Below are positions 24,768 to 33,763 of a stretch of DNA of 64,000 nucleotides, in pieces. The position numbers were made by a program, and so were the translations under genes. Positions within the stretch are counted from its first letter, which is position 1; every line of letters starts with the position of its first letter. This stretch comes from Streptomyces pristinaespiralis (GTDB lineage Bacteria; Actinomycetota; Actinomycetes; Streptomycetales; Streptomycetaceae), in assembly GCF_001278075.1 (NCBI RefSeq), contig NZ_CP011340.1, positions 5,453,501 through 5,517,500 of the forward strand. The letters are read 5' to 3'. The notes beneath the pieces are model-generated. The model had not been told where the DNA came from. It searched no databases and worked only from the letters and a program-made list of their open reading frames with translations.

Positions 24768-25268
24768 ATGGCCGACCGATACCTGACCGTTGCCTTGAGC
24801 AAGCGGGGCGTGGAGTGCACCGCCCGCCTGCTGTTCGACAAAGCCCCGCTGACCTGCGCGGCCGTGTGGGAGGCGCTGCCGCTCGCCGGAGATGTCTACC
24901 ATGCGAAATACGCGCGGAACGAGATCTATGCGCTGTTGCCGGCCTTCGCCGCGCAGGAGCCGCCGCTGGAGAACCCGACAGTCACCCCCATCCCGGGCGA
25001 TCTGTGCTATTTCACCTTCACCGACGTGCAGTTGGGCACGGACTCCTACGGCTACGAGTCCGGCGCCGCGCACCGTGGGCGTGCGACGGTCGTGGACCTC
25101 GCGCTGTTCTACGAACGCAACAACCTGCTGCTGAACGGGGACACGGGGTGGGTGCCGGGCATCGTGTGGGGCGAGGTCGTCGAAGGGCTCGACGTGATGG
25201 CCGAAGCGTGCCAGGACCTGTGGCGGACGGGGGCGGCGGGCGAGACGCTCTCGTTCCGGAGGGCGTAG
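24768..25268 (+). CDS. DUF3830 (cyclophilin-like) protein
   Basis: This 166-residue protein belongs to DUF3830, a cyclophilin-like fold family of unknown activity. It has VECTARLLFDKAPLTCAAVWEALP, the aromatic segment VYHAKYARNEIYALLP, GDLCYFTFTD and a C-terminal GWVPGIVWGEVVEGLDVMAEACQ. It is cytoplasmic. It is transcribed away from the ABC transporter operon and toward the amidase gene. DUF3830 genes often sit with amidases, Asp/Glu racemase-like proteins and amino acid transporters, as here, so it is probably a ligand-binding or catalytic part of the same catabolic route. The activity itself cannot be inferred. Confidence 0.82.
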   Translation: MADRYLTVALSKRGVECTARLLFDKAPLTCAAVWEALPLAGDVYHAKYARNEIYALLPAFAAQEPPLENPTVTPIPGDLCYFTFTDVQLGTDSYGYESGAAHRGRATVVDLALFYERNNLLLNGDTGWVPGIVWGEVVEGLDVMAEACQDLWRTGAAGETLSFRRA

Positions 25269-25304
25269 GGATCGGGCCGCGGGTGGGGCGGGCCCGCGCA
25301 GCGG

Positions 25305-26690
25305 TCACGGGCCCGGTACGCCCGCCTCGTACAGCGTGTGCGCCGCCCGCAGCACCACCGCGTCCGCGTGGCGCGGCCCGACCAGCTGGACGCCGATCGG
25401 CAGGCCCGCGTCGTCCCTGCCGCACGGCACCGACGCCGCGGGCTGCTGCGTCAGGTTGAAGGGGTACGTGAACGGCGTCCAGCCCGTCCAGCGGTGGTGC
25501 GGTGAGCCCGCGGGGACCTCCGCGCCCGCCTCGAACGCCGTGATCGGCAGCGTCGGCGTGACCAGCAGGTCGTACGACGTGTGGAAGCGGCCCATCCGCC
25601 GGCCCAGCGCCATCCTCGTGTCGACCGCCGCAAGATAGTCGAGCGCGCTGTACCCGGCCCCGGCCGCGACGATCTCCCGGAGGCCGGGGTCGAGCCGTGC
25701 ACGCTGCTCCGTGCCGAGGTGCTGCACCAGCCGGGCCGCGCCGCTGAACCACAGGATGTGGAAGGCCTCGACCGGGTCCGCTACGTCGGGGTCGGCCTCC
25801 TCGACGTACGCCCCGGCGTCCGCGAGCGCGCCCACGGCCCGCCGTACCGCCGCGGCGACGGCGGGCCGCACCGCGACCTGGCCGCCGAACGAGGGGGAGT
25901 ACGCGATCCGCAGGCCCTTGACGCCCTCGGCGAGGCCCGCGGCCACCGACGAGGAGGGGCCCAGATGGGACCAGTCCCGCCAGTCCTCGCCCGTGATCAC
26001 GTCGAGGACGAGCGCCGCGTCCGCCGCGTCCCGGGTCAGCGGCCCGACGTGGGCCAGCGTCCCGAAGGGGCTCGAGGGGTACATCGGCACCCGCCCGTAC
26101 GTCGGTTTGAGCCCGAAGACGCCGCAGAAGGAGGCCGGGATGCGGACCGAACCGCCGCCGTCCGTCCCGAGCGACAGCGCGCCCGCGCCCAGCGCGACGG
26201 CCGCCGCGCTGCCGCCGCTGGACCCGCCCGCGGTACGTGACGGGTCCCACGGATTGCGGGTCACTCCGTACCGCGGGGAGTCGGTGACGCCCTTCCAGCC
26301 GAACTCGGGCGTCGTCGTCTTGCCGAGGAACACCGCGTTGTGGGCACGCAGCCGGGCGACCGACGGCGCGTCCTCGTCCCAGGGCCCGTCGCCGCCGATG
26401 GTCCACGAGCCGCGCAGTGTCGGGCCGCCGCGCTGGAGCAGGAGGTCCTTCACCGTGACGGGCACCCCGTCCAGCAGTCCTTCCGGCTCGCCGCGGTGCC
26501 AGCGCCGTGCCGACGCCTCCGCCTGCGCCACGGCCTCCTCGGCGTCGACCCGGACGAAGGCGTTGACCCGCGGTTCCGTCTCTTCGATCCGTTCCAGCGC
26601 GGCCCGGGTCGCCTCGACGGGGGAGAAGTCGCCCTTTCGGTAGCCGGCCAGCAGTCGACGTGCGGTGAGGTCACTCAGACGAGTCGTCAT
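25305..26690 (-). CDS. Amidase (amidase signature family)
   Basis: This 461-residue enzyme hydrolyses an amide to a carboxylate and ammonia. The Ser-cisSer-Lys triad is visible: Lys in VTVKDLLLQ, the glycine-serine loop [15 protein letters not shown] with the cis-serine, and the nucleophile in [13 protein letters not shown]. The C-terminal part has [13 protein letters not shown] and [11 protein letters not shown]. The ATG at 26690 lies 20 bp inside the 3' end of the upstream dehydrogenase gene, so the two are co-expressed. It is not GatA: there is no gatCAB context and it sits in a catabolic cluster with a transporter and isomerases. The substrate is unknown. Confidence 0.9.
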   Translation of the reverse strand: MTTRLSDLTARRLLAGYRKGDFSPVEATRAALERIEETEPRVNAFVRVDAEEAVAQAEASARRWHRGEPEGLLDGVPVTVKDLLLQRGGPTLRGSWTIGGDGPWDEDAPSVARLRAHNAVFLGKTTTPEFGWKGVTDSPRYGVTRNPWDPSRTAGGSSGGSAAAVALGAGALSLGTDGGGSVRIPASFCGVFGLKPTYGRVPMYPSSPFGTLAHVGPLTRDAADAALVLDVITGEDWRDWSHLGPSSSVAAGLAEGVKGLRIAYSPSFGGQVAVRPAVAAAVRRAVGALADAGAYVEEADPDVADPVEAFHILWFSGAARLVQHLGTEQRARLDPGLREIVAAGAGYSALDYLAAVDTRMALGRRMGRFHTSYDLLVTPTLPITAFEAGAEVPAGSPHHRWTGWTPFTYPFNLTQQPAASVPCGRDDAGLPIGVQLVGPRHADAVVLRAAHTLYEAGVPGP

Positions 26691-27633
26691 GCATGGGGAC
26701 GTACCCACGTTTCTTGTCCACCACGTTCGGCAGGGGCCTTCCGGCGGACCAGGCTTCGTACATGTCGACGAACTGTTCCCCCAGCCGGTCGCGCCAGCCG
26801 ACCGTGTCTCCGCTCATGTGCGGCGAGACGATCAGGCCCGGTGCGTCCCACAGCGGACTGCCGGACGGCAGCGGCTCCTGCTCGAAGACGTCGAGGGCGG
26901 CTCCCGCGATCCACCGCTTGTCGAGCGCGGCGACCAGGTCGCTCTCGACCACGAGCGGGCCGCGTCCGACGTTCACGAAGCGGGCGGAGGGCTGCATCAG
27001 GTCGAAGCGCCGGGCGTCGAACATGCCCCGGGTGTCGTCGGTGAGCGGCGCCGCGCACACCACCCAGTCCGCGCGTGCCAGCAGCGGATCGAGGTCGCGG
27101 ACGCCGTGGATGCCGTCGCGGGGGGTCCGGCCGACGACGGCGGTGAGGATGCCGAGCGCCTTGAGCGTGCGGGCGATCGTCCTGCCGATCGGTCCCGCTC
27201 CGACCACGGCGGCTCGCGTCCCCGCCACCGACAGGCCCTCCCGGTGGCGCCAGTGCCGCTGCCGCTGGAGGTCGAGGGTGCCGGGCAGGTCCTTGGCCAT
27301 GGCCAGGATCAGCGCGGCCACGTATTCGGCGATGGGCCTCTCGAAGATCCCGCGGGCGTTGGTCACGACGGTGTCGGATTCGGCCAGTTCCGGGCAGAGC
27401 AGCCGGTCCACGCCGGCGCTCGGCGTGTGCACCCAGCGCGGCCGGGAGCCGTCGCCCGGCCAGGCGCGGCGGACCGCGTCAGAGGTGAAGTCCCACACCA
27501 ACAACACGTCCGCGGAAGGCAGTTGCTCAGCGAGGGTGTCCTCGTCCGCGTAGGCCACACGGACCTTTCCGGTCAGCCGGCCGAGCCGCGGCAAAGGGTC
27601 GGCCGCCAGTACGAGAAGTTTCGGTTCGGACAT
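26671..27633 (-). CDS. D-2-hydroxyacid dehydrogenase (NAD-dependent)
   Basis: This 320-residue enzyme interconverts a 2-keto acid and a D-2-hydroxy acid. The NAD-binding domain has VVGAGPIGRTIARTL, and the catalytic residues are Arg in NVGRGPLVVESDL, Glu in DVFEQEPLP and His in IVSPHMSGDT. The start at 27633 (MSEPKLL) gives the usual length; an upstream start adds 18 improbable residues. It overlaps the amidase gene by 20 bp and is divergent from the first isomerase-like gene across 95 bp. A second dehydrogenase of this broad family is at 29330, in a different cluster and with little close similarity. Confidence 0.9.
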   Translation of the reverse strand: MSEPKLLVLAADPLPRLGRLTGKVRVAYADEDTLAEQLPSADVLLVWDFTSDAVRRAWPGDGSRPRWVHTPSAGVDRLLCPELAESDTVVTNARGIFERPIAEYVAALILAMAKDLPGTLDLQRQRHWRHREGLSVAGTRAAVVGAGPIGRTIARTLKALGILTAVVGRTPRDGIHGVRDLDPLLARADWVVCAAPLTDDTRGMFDARRFDLMQPSARFVNVGRGPLVVESDLVAALDKRWIAGAALDVFEQEPLPSGSPLWDAPGLIVSPHMSGDTVGWRDRLGEQFVDMYEAWSAGRPLPNVVDKKRGYVPMHDDSSE

Positions 27634-27728
27634 CGGGCGGAAACCGCTTCCTCGCGTCTGACATGTACGGATTGACCACGCTCGCACCCGAACCTACCGT
27701 CGTCAACAACACACCGAGGGGGCCTGCG

Positions 27729-28532
27729 ATGGACGTCTCCTTTCTGGGTGGACCACAGCCGCAGCACGGCATCGGCGTGGTCGCCCCCTTCGACTTCGCG
27801 CTGGACCGTGAGCTGTGGCGCTGGGTCCCCGACGACGTCTCGCTGCGTCTGACGCGCACCCCCTTCGTACCCGTCGGGGTCTCCCTCGATCTGGCCCGGC
27901 TGGTGAGCGAGCACGAGACGCTGCGCGAGGCCGTACGGGCCCTCGGCGCGTCCGAGCCCGAGGTCATCGCGTACGCCTGCGCCTCGGGCAGTTTTGTGGG
28001 GGGCCTCGCCGGGGAACGCGCCATGTGCGAGGTGATGAACTCGGCGGGCGAGGTGCCCTCACTCACCACCTCCGGGGCGCTGATACAGGCGCTCGAGGAG
28101 CTCGGCGCGGGCCGGATCGCCCTGGTCACGCCCTATACGGAATCGGTCACCCGCTCACTGGAGGCGTATCTGGGAGAAGCTGGAGTGACGGTGACGGGCT
28201 GCGCCTTTCTGGGCCTGACCCGCCACATCTGGAAGGTGCCGTACCGGGCGGTGGTGGACATGGCGAGAACGGCGGTGGTCGGTGCGGCCGACACGCTGTT
28301 CATCAGCTGCACCAACCTGGCGACGTACGACACGATCCCGCAGCTGGAGGCCGAGCTGAGAATGCCGGTGCTGTCCGCCAACCAGGTGACGATGTGGGCC
28401 GCGCTGCGCGCCATCGGCTCCCGGGCCGTCGGCCCTTACCAGACACTTCTCATGGAGCCGGAGGCACTCGCAGGGACGCTGCCGGACGCGCAGCCGGAGC
28501 CGCAGCCCGAAGAACAGGAAGGCTGGACATGA
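27729..28532 (+). CDS. Maleate isomerase / arylmalonate decarboxylase-like protein, paralogue 1
   Basis: This 267-residue protein belongs to the Asp/Glu racemase superfamily, near maleate cis-trans isomerase and arylmalonate decarboxylase. It has both possible catalytic cysteines: one in AYACASGSFVGG and one in FISCTNLATYDTI. SLTTSGALIQALEELGAGRIALVTPYT is the conserved middle segment that binds a carboxylate. It starts at an ATG with GAGGGGG upstream. The last 25 residues are Pro, Glu and Gln rich. Its stop overlaps the start of the next gene, a related protein, so the two are translationally coupled and may form a heteromer. EutA of ectoine degradation is a distant relative. Confidence 0.85.
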   Translation: MDVSFLGGPQPQHGIGVVAPFDFALDRELWRWVPDDVSLRLTRTPFVPVGVSLDLARLVSEHETLREAVRALGASEPEVIAYACASGSFVGGLAGERAMCEVMNSAGEVPSLTTSGALIQALEELGAGRIALVTPYTESVTRSLEAYLGEAGVTVTGCAFLGLTRHIWKVPYRAVVDMARTAVVGAADTLFISCTNLATYDTIPQLEAELRMPVLSANQVTMWAALRAIGSRAVGPYQTLLMEPEALAGTLPDAQPEPQPEEQEGWT

Positions 28533-29248
28533 CGACGGTCGGACTTCTCTACCCGGGACACTCCGCGGAGGACGACTACCCACGACTCGAGGTCCTGCTG
28601 GACAGCGACATCAGGCTGCCCATCATCCACACCGACATCGGCGAGGACGCGCACCGCGTCGACGCGCTGCTGAAGATGGGCACGCCGGAGCGGTTCGCCA
28701 CCGGTATGGAGGCGCTGAGGCTCGAGGGGGCCGAGTCGGTGGTGTGGGCGTGCACCAGCGGAAGCTTCGTCCTCGGGTGGGAGGGCGCCCACGAGCAGGT
28801 GCGCGAGCTCGCCAAGGCGGCGGGGATGCCCGCGTCGAGCACCTCCTTCGGCTTCGTGAACGCCGTGCGGCACCTCGGGATGCCGCGGGTCGCGATCGCC
28901 GCCACCTATCCGGCGGACGTCACCGAGTACTTCGCGGCCTTTCTCGAGAAGTCCGGCGCCGTGGTCGTCTCCGGCAGGGACGCCGGCATCCTGACGGCCG
29001 AGGAGGTCGGCACCTGGGGCCGCGAGCAGGTTCTCGAGCTCGCCCGCTCGGCCGACCATCCCGACGCGGACGTGGTGCTGATGCCCGACACGGCCCTGCA
29101 CACCGTCGCCCACCTGGCCGACCTGGAGGAGGCGCTGGGCAAGCCGGTGCTCACCGCCAACCAGGTGACCGTGTGGGAGGGACTGCGGCTGGCGGACCGG
29201 CGGGCCTGGGGCGACAAGCTGGGCAGGCTCTTCGCCCGCCCCGACTGA
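28529..29248 (+). CDS. Maleate isomerase / arylmalonate decarboxylase-like protein, paralogue 2
   Basis: This 239-residue protein is a paralogue of the one before it, with a 4-bp ATGA overlap. The first cysteine is kept (VVWACTSGSFVLGWEG), but where paralogue 1 has SCTNLAT this protein has PDTALHT, so the second catalytic cysteine is missing. The carboxylate-binding segment STSFGFVNAVRHLGMPRVAIAATYP and the terminal TANQVTVWEGLRL are conserved. A one-cysteine protein could not do two-base racemisation; it might be a decarboxylase-like or hydratase-like enzyme, or a partner subunit. It is followed by a strong convergent terminator. Confidence 0.83.
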   Translation: MTTVGLLYPGHSAEDDYPRLEVLLDSDIRLPIIHTDIGEDAHRVDALLKMGTPERFATGMEALRLEGAESVVWACTSGSFVLGWEGAHEQVRELAKAAGMPASSTSFGFVNAVRHLGMPRVAIAATYPADVTEYFAAFLEKSGAVVVSGRDAGILTAEEVGTWGREQVLELARSADHPDADVVLMPDTALHTVAHLADLEEALGKPVLTANQVTVWEGLRLADRRAWGDKLGRLFARPD

Positions 29249-29268
29249 GCCCCGCGCGTCTTGCGTGC

Positions 29269-29306
29269 GGTCGGCCGGCGCTCCCCCGGGGGAGCGCCGG
29301 CCGACC
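29269..29306. terminator. Convergent bidirectional terminator
   Basis: A 19-bp perfect palindrome (29269-29287 with 29288-29306) lies between the isomerase paralogue 2 stop and the convergent dehydrogenase stop. Confidence 0.85.
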
Positions 29307-29329
29307 GTTGTGCGGGGGCCGCCCGATGG

Positions 29330-30358
29330 TCAGGCGGACCGGGCGAGTGTTTCCGGGTGGACAGGATCGGCGAACGGCAGACCGCTCCCGTACCGCTCCA
29401 GCTCGTCCAGCGCCGCGTGCGTCATACGGCCCAGCTCGTTGCCGAGGGAGCCGGCCACATGCGGGGTGAGCAGCACGTTCGGCAGGTCGTACAGCGGTGA
29501 GCCGGCCGGCAGGACCTCCGGGTCCGTCACGTCGAGGACGGCGTTCAGCCGGCCGGCGACCAGTTCGTCGGTGAGGGCGACGGTGTCCACGAGCGAGCCC
29601 CGCGCCGTGTTCACGACCGTGGCCCCGTCCGGCAGCGCCGCGAGCCGGGCACGGTCGAACAGGTGGCGGGTCTCCGGCAGCTCGGGAGCGTGCAGGGTCA
29701 CCACGTCGCTGCAGCGGGCCAGGGTGTCCAGATCCACCGGGCGGACGCCGAGCCGCTGCGCCTCCTCCGCCGGGAGGTACGGGTCGTGCAGCAGGATCCG
29801 CAGGTCGTAGGGGCGCAGCAGCTCGACGACGCGCCGCCCGATCCGGGACGCGCCGACGACCCCGACCGTGCGGCCGTAGTTGCCGCCGGAGCCGATGACG
29901 TCGATGGGGCTCACCCAGCGGCGCTGCTCCCGGTACACCCGCGCCGTGTGCAGCACCCGCTTCCCGGCGAAGAGGATCGCGGCGACCGTGTACTCGGCGA
30001 CCGGCAGGGCGTTGGCCCGGGCCGCGGAGGCGACCGTGATACCCCGCTGCCAGCAGGCGGCGGTGATGTGGTGCTTCACGGACCCGGCCGCGTGCACGAC
30101 CGTACGGAGCCGCGGCATCCGCTCGAGCGCCCCGGCGGTCAGCGGCGGGCAGCCCCAGCCGGTGAAAAGGGCCTCCGCCTCCGCGAGCCGTCCCGCGACC
30201 GCCGGGTCGGCGAAGTCGCCGACCACGCACGACGGGTCGGTGTCCGCGACGGCGACGAGCCGGGCGAGTGCCACGTCGTCGAACAGGGCGCGGCGGACGG
30301 GCAGGTCCATCGCGAGGACGGTACGGGGACGGCGGTACGGGCGGTGCGCGGACCTCAC
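29330..30358 (-). CDS. Hydroxyacid dehydrogenase (D-2-hydroxyacid family)
   Basis: This 342-residue NAD-dependent dehydrogenase has a Rossmann motif VGVVGASRIGRRVVELL, catalytic Arg in NTARGSLVDTVAL, an acidic residue in VLDVTDPEVLP and His in LLTPHVAGSLG. Where most family members have DVFEQEP, this protein has DVTDPEVLP, so the usual glutamate is an aspartate. Its GTG start overlaps the sugar permease stop, making it the last gene of the transporter operon. It probably oxidises or reduces an acid formed from the imported oligosaccharide. It differs from the dehydrogenase at 26671 and belongs to another pathway. Confidence 0.88.
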   Translation of the reverse strand: MRSAHRPYRRPRTVLAMDLPVRRALFDDVALARLVAVADTDPSCVVGDFADPAVAGRLAEAEALFTGWGCPPLTAGALERMPRLRTVVHAAGSVKHHITAACWQRGITVASAARANALPVAEYTVAAILFAGKRVLHTARVYREQRRWVSPIDVIGSGGNYGRTVGVVGASRIGRRVVELLRPYDLRILLHDPYLPAEEAQRLGVRPVDLDTLARCSDVVTLHAPELPETRHLFDRARLAALPDGATVVNTARGSLVDTVALTDELVAGRLNAVLDVTDPEVLPAGSPLYDLPNVLLTPHVAGSLGNELGRMTHAALDELERYGSGLPFADPVHPETLARSA

Positions 30359-31224
30359 TTGACGGCTCCCGCGGTCAGGCCGGAACGCCAGTAGCGCTGG
30401 AGCGCGACGAAGGCGGCGGCGAGCGGCACGATGGACAGCAGCGATCCGGTGATGACGAAGGCGTAGAACTGCGGCTCCTGCGCCAGGGTGGCGTTCCAGT
30501 TGAACAGGCCGAGGCCCACCGGGTAGAGCGCGGAGTCGTTCAGCATGACCAGCGGCAGGAAGAAGTTGTTCCAGCTGCCGGTGAACGAGAAGAGGAAGAT
30601 CGTCATGAAGGCGGGCGACAGCATCGGCAGTGCCACGGAGCGGAACGTGCGCAGCTCTCCCGCGCCGTCGATCCGGGCGGCCTCCAGGGTCTCGCCGGGG
30701 ACGTAGCTCTCCGCGAAGACCCTCGCGAGGTACACGCCGAACGGATTGACCAGGCCGGGGACGAGAACGGCCCAGTAGGTGTTCACCAGACCGGTCTGCG
30801 AGGCCATCAGGTACATGGGCAGCGAGATCACGGTGTGCGGCACGAGGATGCCCAGCAGCACCAGGCCGTACAGCTTCTCCTTGCCCCGGAAGGCGTACTT
30901 GTCGAAGGCGTAGCCCGCGAGGAGCGAGATCAGGGTCGAGGCGAGCGCGCCGGCGACCGAGTACAGCATGCTGTTCGCGAGCCAGCGGCCGAAGATCCCG
31001 TCCTGGTACGCGAAGAGATCGGCGAGGTTGGAGAAGAGGTTGAACTCGGCGAGCCGGAATCCCGGCCGGCCGAACAGGTCGCCGTTGTTCTTGGTGGCGT
31101 TGACCAGCAGCCAGCTGAGCGGCATGAGGGTGTAGAGGGCGACGAGGGCGAGCAGCGTGTTGACGACGGTGCGCGACGCCCAGGTGCTCTTCGCGGTGGC
31201 CGGGGAGGTGCTCGGTGCGGTCAT
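30355..31224 (-). CDS. Carbohydrate ABC transporter permease (CUT1, MalG-like)
   Basis: This 289-residue permease has six helices and the EAA loop YVPGETLEAARIDGAGELRTF-type signature with LPMLSPAFM after it. It ends in a short cytoplasmic tail. The ATG at 31224 has AAGGAGG seven bases upstream. It overlaps the hydroxyacid dehydrogenase at its 3' end and lies 2 bp after the MalF-like permease. It forms the channel of an oligosaccharide importer whose ATPase is not encoded here, as is normal in Streptomyces where MsiK serves many CUT1 systems. Confidence 0.92.
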   Translation of the reverse strand: MTAPSTSPATAKSTWASRTVVNTLLALVALYTLMPLSWLLVNATKNNGDLFGRPGFRLAEFNLFSNLADLFAYQDGIFGRWLANSMLYSVAGALASTLISLLAGYAFDKYAFRGKEKLYGLVLLGILVPHTVISLPMYLMASQTGLVNTYWAVLVPGLVNPFGVYLARVFAESYVPGETLEAARIDGAGELRTFRSVALPMLSPAFMTIFLFSFTGSWNNFFLPLVMLNDSALYPVGLGLFNWNATLAQEPQFYAFVITGSLLSIVPLAAAFVALQRYWRSGLTAGAVK

Positions 31225-31226
31225 GC

Positions 31227-32126
31227 TCACGCCTCCTTCCAGCGGTTGCCGAGCCGTGTGATGACGAACGAGAGTGCGGCGCCGAGCAGCGCCAGCATCA
31301 GTGAGGCGGCGGCGGCCAGGCCGTAGTCGTGTTCGGTGAAGGCGGCCTGGTAGATGAACATCACCGGGCTCCAGTCCTGGGATATCGAGGACGCCCGGGA
31401 GCGCAGCACCTCCGGCTCGTTGAACAGCTGGATCGCGCCGACGGCGGTGAACAGCATGGTGAGCACCACGGAGGACCGGATCATCGGGAGCTTCACGGAC
31501 CAGCCGGTCCGCAACTCGCCCGCGCCGTCCACGGTCGCCGCTTCGAGGGTCTCCCTCGGCACCGCCTGAAGGGCCGCGTAGAAGATCACCATGTTGTAGC
31601 CGATCCACTGCCAGGCGGCGGCGTTGACGAGCGAGAAGATCACCGCGTCCGGCCCCAGGAAGTCCCAGTCGACCCCGATGGAGGAGAGCAGGTCGATCAC
31701 CGGGCTGAGTCCCGGTGTGTAGAGGAAGCCCCAGATGATCGCCGCGATCAGGCCGGGCACGGCGTGCGGCAGGAAGAAGGCGAGCTGGAAGAACTTCTTC
31801 GCCCGGGCCATCGCCGAGTCCACCAGCAGCGCGAGGAGCAGGGCGCCGCCCACCATGACCGGGATGTAGATCACGCAGTACAGGGCGACGTGCAGGAAGC
31901 CGCGGCGGAAGCCGGGGTCGTCGAAGGCGCGGAGGTAGTTGTCGACGCCCACGAAGAGGGTCCGCGTGCCGCCGAAGCCCAGGCCCGAGGTGGCCTGTTC
32001 ACGGAAGAGGCTCATCCACACCGCGTAGCCGACGGGAGCGACGAGGGTGGCGAGGAAGAGGATGAGGAAGGGGGCGATGAAGAGCACCGGTGTGCTGCGC
32101 CGCCCGATGCCGGGCCGGGGTGTCAT
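31227..32126 (-). CDS. Carbohydrate ABC transporter permease (CUT1, MalF-like)
   Basis: This 299-residue permease has a basic N-terminus, six helices and the EAA loop VPRETLEAATVDGAGELR followed by VKLPMIRSS. The segment FLPHAVPGLIAAIIWGFLY is typical of MalF-like proteins such as LacF and MsmF. It sits between the binding protein gene and the MalG-like gene, separated by short gaps, in the order regulator, GH35, binding protein, permeases, dehydrogenase. The transported sugar is probably a galactose-containing or uronate-containing oligosaccharide released by the neighbouring PL8 lyase and GH35 enzyme; that is inferred. Confidence 0.92.
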   Translation of the reverse strand: MTPRPGIGRRSTPVLFIAPFLILFLATLVAPVGYAVWMSLFREQATSGLGFGGTRTLFVGVDNYLRAFDDPGFRRGFLHVALYCVIYIPVMVGGALLLALLVDSAMARAKKFFQLAFFLPHAVPGLIAAIIWGFLYTPGLSPVIDLLSSIGVDWDFLGPDAVIFSLVNAAAWQWIGYNMVIFYAALQAVPRETLEAATVDGAGELRTGWSVKLPMIRSSVVLTMLFTAVGAIQLFNEPEVLRSRASSISQDWSPVMFIYQAAFTEHDYGLAAAASLMLALLGAALSFVITRLGNRWKEA

Positions 32127-32192
32127 CGGCGGTAACTCCTTGGGACGATCGGCTCGTCGGGCCGGGCGGGAGGGCCCGGCCCGACGTGGGGA

Positions 32193-33524
32193 CTACTTCG
32201 CGAGCTTCAGACCCCGGTCCTCGATCGCCTTCTCCGCCGCCGCCTGGCCGGCCTGGAACGCGGCCCAGAACTCGCCGCTCTTCTGCGCCTTGCCGAACTC
32301 GGCCTGCATGGTCATGGTCGTGGAGTTGTGCACGGGGCTCCAGCTCCAGCCGGTGGCGATGGCCGGCACCTGCTCGCCCGCGACCGCGTAGATGTCCTGA
32401 CCGCCGAAGAACGAGGCGTCGAACGTCGACCTTGCGGTGGCGCGCAGCTTCTCCGCGGCGGGCAGGGCGCTGGACGTCCCGGCGGCGAGACGGGCCTCGA
32501 CCGCCTTCTCGTCGGTGGTCGCCCACTTGATGAACTCCGCCGCGGCGGCTGCCTTCCTGCTGTCCTTGGTGATGGCGAAGGCGGACCCGCCGACGGCGCC
32601 CGTCACCGGCTCGCCCCAGTGGGGGAGCGGGGCCTCGGCCCACTTGCCCTGCTGCTTCGGGTACGTCGTCCTGATCGAGCCGGCGCTCCATGACGCGCCG
32701 ATCAGGGCGATCGCCCTGCTGTCGGTGACGGCCTTGGTGGCCTCGGGGCTCCACGCCTTGTGGTTGAGCACGAGGTCCTGCCGGACCAGGTCCTTCCAGT
32801 AGTCGGCGACCTTCCTGGTGGCCGGGTCGGTGATGTTCACCTTCCAGGCGTCGCCGCTGGAGCCGTACCACCGGGCGCCCGCCTGCTGGGCGAGGCCGGC
32901 CCAGGTGGCGGTGTCGTCGCCCCAGAAGTCGAGGAGACGGGCCTCGCCCTTGGAGGCGGTCTTCACCTTCGCGGCCGCCGTCCTGAACTCGTCCCACGTC
33001 GTGGGGACCTCGATGCCGTACTGCTCGAACAGGTCGGTCCGGTAGTAGAGCGTCTGGGGGCCCACGTCGTAGGGGGAGGCCCAGGTCTTGCCGCCGAGCT
33101 CGACCAGGTCGCGGACGGCCGCGGGGGCGTAGCTCTCGACGGAGTCACCGAGTTCGGCGGAGGAGTCGCGGAGCAGGCCCTGTGTGACGAGGTCCGGGAC
33201 GGCCTGGTACTCGACGTTGACGACGTCGGGCGCGTTGCCCGCCTTCACCGCCTTGGAGATCTTGTCGTAGCCGCCGTTCAGCCCCGCGGGGATCTCGGCG
33301 AAGGTGACCTTGATGCCGGGGTGGCTCTTGTTGAACGCGGCGGCCATGTCCTTGGTGCCGGGCATCCAGGACCAGTAGGTGATCTCGACGGGCTTGCCGG
33401 CGGTGCCGCTGCCGGCGTCCGCCCGGTCCTCGCCGCCGTTGCCCCCGCACGCCGTGGCGAGGACCGCGAGGGACACGACGGCTGCCGCGAGGGCTATGGA
33501 GGACGTACGGGAAGTGGTGTGCAT
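32193..33524 (-). CDS. Extracellular sugar-binding lipoprotein (CUT1)
   Basis: This 443-residue SBP_bac_1 family protein captures an oligosaccharide for the adjacent permeases. The lipobox is LATAC with Cys at residue 26. The sequence starts EITYWSWMPGTKDM and continues with the usual hinge segments DVVNVEYQAVPDLV and TLYYRTDLFEQYGIEVPTTWDEF, and ends KAIEDRGLKLAK. The start is placed at the ATG before a basic signal sequence; the longer in-frame reading adds only 28 low-complexity residues. A 12-bp sequence upstream at 33653-33664 repeats part of the operator found near the regulator gene, so it is probably under that regulator's control. Confidence 0.92.
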   Translation of the reverse strand: MHTTSRTSSIALAAAVVSLAVLATACGGNGGEDRADAGSGTAGKPVEITYWSWMPGTKDMAAAFNKSHPGIKVTFAEIPAGLNGGYDKISKAVKAGNAPDVVNVEYQAVPDLVTQGLLRDSSAELGDSVESYAPAAVRDLVELGGKTWASPYDVGPQTLYYRTDLFEQYGIEVPTTWDEFRTAAAKVKTASKGEARLLDFWGDDTATWAGLAQQAGARWYGSSGDAWKVNITDPATRKVADYWKDLVRQDLVLNHKAWSPEATKAVTDSRAIALIGASWSAGSIRTTYPKQQGKWAEAPLPHWGEPVTGAVGGSAFAITKDSRKAAAAAEFIKWATTDEKAVEARLAAGTSSALPAAEKLRATARSTFDASFFGGQDIYAVAGEQVPAIATGWSWSPVHNSTTMTMQAEFGKAQKSGEFWAAFQAGQAAAEKAIEDRGLKLAK

Positions 33525-33652
33525 GAGCGCTGCTCCTACGGGAGGCCTGGGGGCTCGTCCGGCCCTGACCCGCCGGACAGCCCCCGAGGGGGCGGCGAGT
33601 TGAGGCACATCTTTCGGCCAGCTTCGATCAGAGTCAATAGGAAATGAACAAA

Positions 33653-33664
33653 CGAGCAGAAACG
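33653..33664 (-). promoter_or_regulatory. Operator half-site upstream of the sugar-binding protein gene
   Basis: CGTTTCTGCTCG on the minus strand is identical over 12 bp to the left arm and flank of the inverted repeat at 36697-36708. It lies about 130 bp upstream of the binding protein start, in an AT-richer segment. Confidence 0.6.
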
Positions 33665-33763
33665 ATCGAAGACTCGATCCGGCGTGTCCGCTCGCTCAGC
33701 CCTGGCTCGGCCCGCCCGGGCCTCCCGGGAGCCTCGGCCGGTCCGACGGTCCGCCCTACCGGC

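Noticed and set aside
20766..29248. Ectoine degradation operon
   Set aside because: The transporter resembles EhuABCD, but the hydrolase, deacetylase and dehydratase genes of ectoine breakdown are absent.
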